From Clostridium formicaceticum (lineage in GTDB: Bacteria; Bacillota; Clostridia; Peptostreptococcales; Natronincolaceae): a stretch of 64,000 bases of DNA. A program made the translations under genes and the position numbers. This document shows positions 63,222 through 64,000 of the stretch, piece by piece; within the stretch, counting starts at the first letter, position 1, and each line of letters opens with the position of its first letter. The DNA is taken from positions 3,286,001 to 3,350,000 of the forward strand of contig NZ_CP017603.1 of assembly GCF_001854185.1 (NCBI RefSeq), written 5' to 3'. The notes under the pieces were generated by a model, which worked only from the letters and a program-made list of their open reading frames with translations, was not told where the DNA came from and searched no databases.

Positions 63222-63428
63222 ATGACGGTTCAAAGTGACTTAGAAAAAGCTATGGCATATTGTGAAGCTATAAAAGGAAGTTATGCTATGATGGCGCATT
63301 CCACCGAAGACCAGCAGGCAAAGCAGATGTTTAACAGTATGAAGGCTGACCTCGAAAAACATATGGAGTTTCTCAGTGGAAGATTGGAATATCTAAGCCA
63401 AAATAATGAATTAAATAAGAAAAATTAA
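63222..63428 (+). CDS. DUF1657 small protein
   Basis: A 68-aa helical protein with the DUF1657 pattern (SDLEKAMAYCEAIKGSYAMM, then DQQAKQMFNSMKADLEKH). ATG 63222 is preferred to GTG 63213, since AGAGAGGTG serves as ribosome-binding site. DUF1657 genes often stand near spore genes (SpoVA-type and DUF421) in Bacillus and Clostridia. The next gene, 38 nt on, is a ClC transporter. Function unknown. Confidence 0.78.
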   Translation: MTVQSDLEKAMAYCEAIKGSYAMMAHSTEDQQAKQMFNSMKADLEKHMEFLSGRLEYLSQNNELNKKN

Positions 63429-63466
63429 TTTTCAAGCTTATTTTCTAACAAAGGAGAACTATCACT

Positions 63467-64000
63467 ATGAGAACCTTAAGGAATAAATTTTTTAATCCTA
63501 CTGTAAAGCATAGGCATATGACATTTGTTGCGACGCTTACCAAATGGGTGCTTTGGGGAAGTATCGTTGGTGCCATTGTGGGTTCCACATCGGCTTTGCT
63601 AATCAATTTTAATGATTTTCTTACAGAGTCGCGGGAAGCTAATCCAATTTTGTTATTTTTCCTCCCTATAGGTGGTATTGTGATAGGTTATATTTATATG
63701 TATTATGGTAAAGGTTCTCGTAAAGGAAACGACTTAGTTTTAGAACATATTCATCACGGGCAGGGAGAGATTCTTCTAAGGATGGGACCTATTGTTTTCT
63801 TATGTACCTTTATCACCCATCTATTTGGCGGGTCAACAGGCAGAGAAGGTGCAGCTATACAGATGGGTGCAAGCATATCTGAAGCAGTAAATCGTCTATT
63901 TAAGATCGATAAAATAGATCGTAGAATTCTCATTATTAGTGGAGTAAGCGGTGGTTTTGGCTCTGCTTTTGGAACACCTATAGCAGGAACAATTTTTGGC
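63467..64000 (+). CDS. ClC-family anion transporter, N-terminal part (partial)
   Basis: 178 codons from ATG 63467 (after AAGGAG) to the window end; the gene continues beyond it. Hydrophobic segments lie at about 27-50, 60-80 and 105-125. The signature GGSTGREGAAIQMG (about 124-137) has the gating glutamate, and FGTPIAGTIFG matches the GIPIAG helix-start motif. The usual GSGIPE is replaced by KGNDLVLE, as I recall for fluoride-type ClC proteins. Which anion it moves is unproven. Confidence 0.88.
   Translation, partial: MRTLRNKFFNPTVKHRHMTFVATLTKWVLWGSIVGAIVGSTSALLINFNDFLTESREANPILLFFLPIGGIVIGYIYMYYGKGSRKGNDLVLEHIHHGQGEILLRMGPIVFLCTFITHLFGGSTGREGAAIQMGASISEAVNRLFKIDKIDRRILIISGVSGGFGSAFGTPIAGTIFG

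Noticed and set aside
1-64000. CRISPR arrays, tRNA or rRNA genes, intact transposases
   Set aside because: No regularly spaced repeats, no tRNA cloverleaf with acceptor end, no rRNA sequence and no transposase gene were recognised.

Overview
The window is AT-rich DNA from a spore-forming Clostridia-class Firmicute, most like the Alkaliphilus/Natronincola group. This rests on gene content: Spo0A, SpoIVB, SpoIIM, GerW/YtfJ, two DacF-type carboxypeptidases, and the xseA-xseB-ispA ... dxs-tlyA-argR-recN-spoIVB-spo0A order with an OLE RNA and its protein partner inserted. No rRNA, tRNA, CRISPR array or intact insertion sequence was seen.

Region 1 (1-11.2 kb, + strand) is the isoprenoid/DNA-repair/sporulation operon: 3' end of xseA, xseB, ispA, a DUF212 membrane protein, about 620 nt of structured non-coding RNA (OLE RNA) with its own sigma-A promoter, the membrane OLE-associated protein OapA, dxs, tlyA, argR, recN, spoIVB and spo0A. 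A 71-codon unknown gene follows, behind three helically phased Spo0A-box-like sites. Region 2 (11.2-20 kb) has a DEDD exonuclease flanked by two identical dyads, recX (-), then a cell-envelope cluster (SteA-like, SteB-like, GT2, MraY/WecA-like GT4, DUF3866), a Nudix ADP-ribose pyrophosphatase, spoIIM with a folded leader, and a XerD-type recombinase. Region 3 (20-24.3 kb) is nucleoside salvage: deoB, two divergent purine nucleoside phosphorylases and pyrimidine-nucleoside phosphorylase. Region 4 (24.4-34.1 kb) holds dacF, a DHH-CBS-CCA/poly(A) polymerase fusion, an M50 protease, scpA-scpB, speD (-), DUF2953-gerW, a MazG-like protein and a second D-Ala-D-Ala carboxypeptidase.

Region 5 (34.2-42.7 kb) is accessory metabolism and efflux: a cysteine-rich PyrK-like flavoprotein plus GidA-like FAD oxidoreductase, and a TetR regulator divergent from an RND pump with two matching operator dyads, then uvsE (-). 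A gene-free kilobase (42.67-43.68 kb) carries a cluster of 0A boxes and a 46-nt hairpin. Region 6 (43.7-49 kb) has a two-component system, a remnant of a sigma-54 activator, a CBO0543-family membrane protein and a MATE exporter. Region 7 (49.2-58.3 kb, all -) holds a second type IIA topoisomerase pair and a sigma-54-controlled sugar-acid operon (PrpR-like activator, SAF subunit, UxaA-like dehydratase, KDG permease) with a well-matched -24/-12 promoter. Region 8 (58.4-64 kb) is a siderophore ABC uptake operon (-) divergent from an AraC regulator, then a DUF1657 protein and the 5' part of a ClC-family transporter, cut off by the window edge.

The most striking system is the OLE RNA/OapA ribonucleoprotein locus, a known class whose biochemical role is still incompletely understood. 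Among less described items, the SteA/SteB/glycosyltransferase cluster, the Spo0A-box promoter of the 71-codon gene and the 0A-box cluster in the empty kilobase look most worth following.
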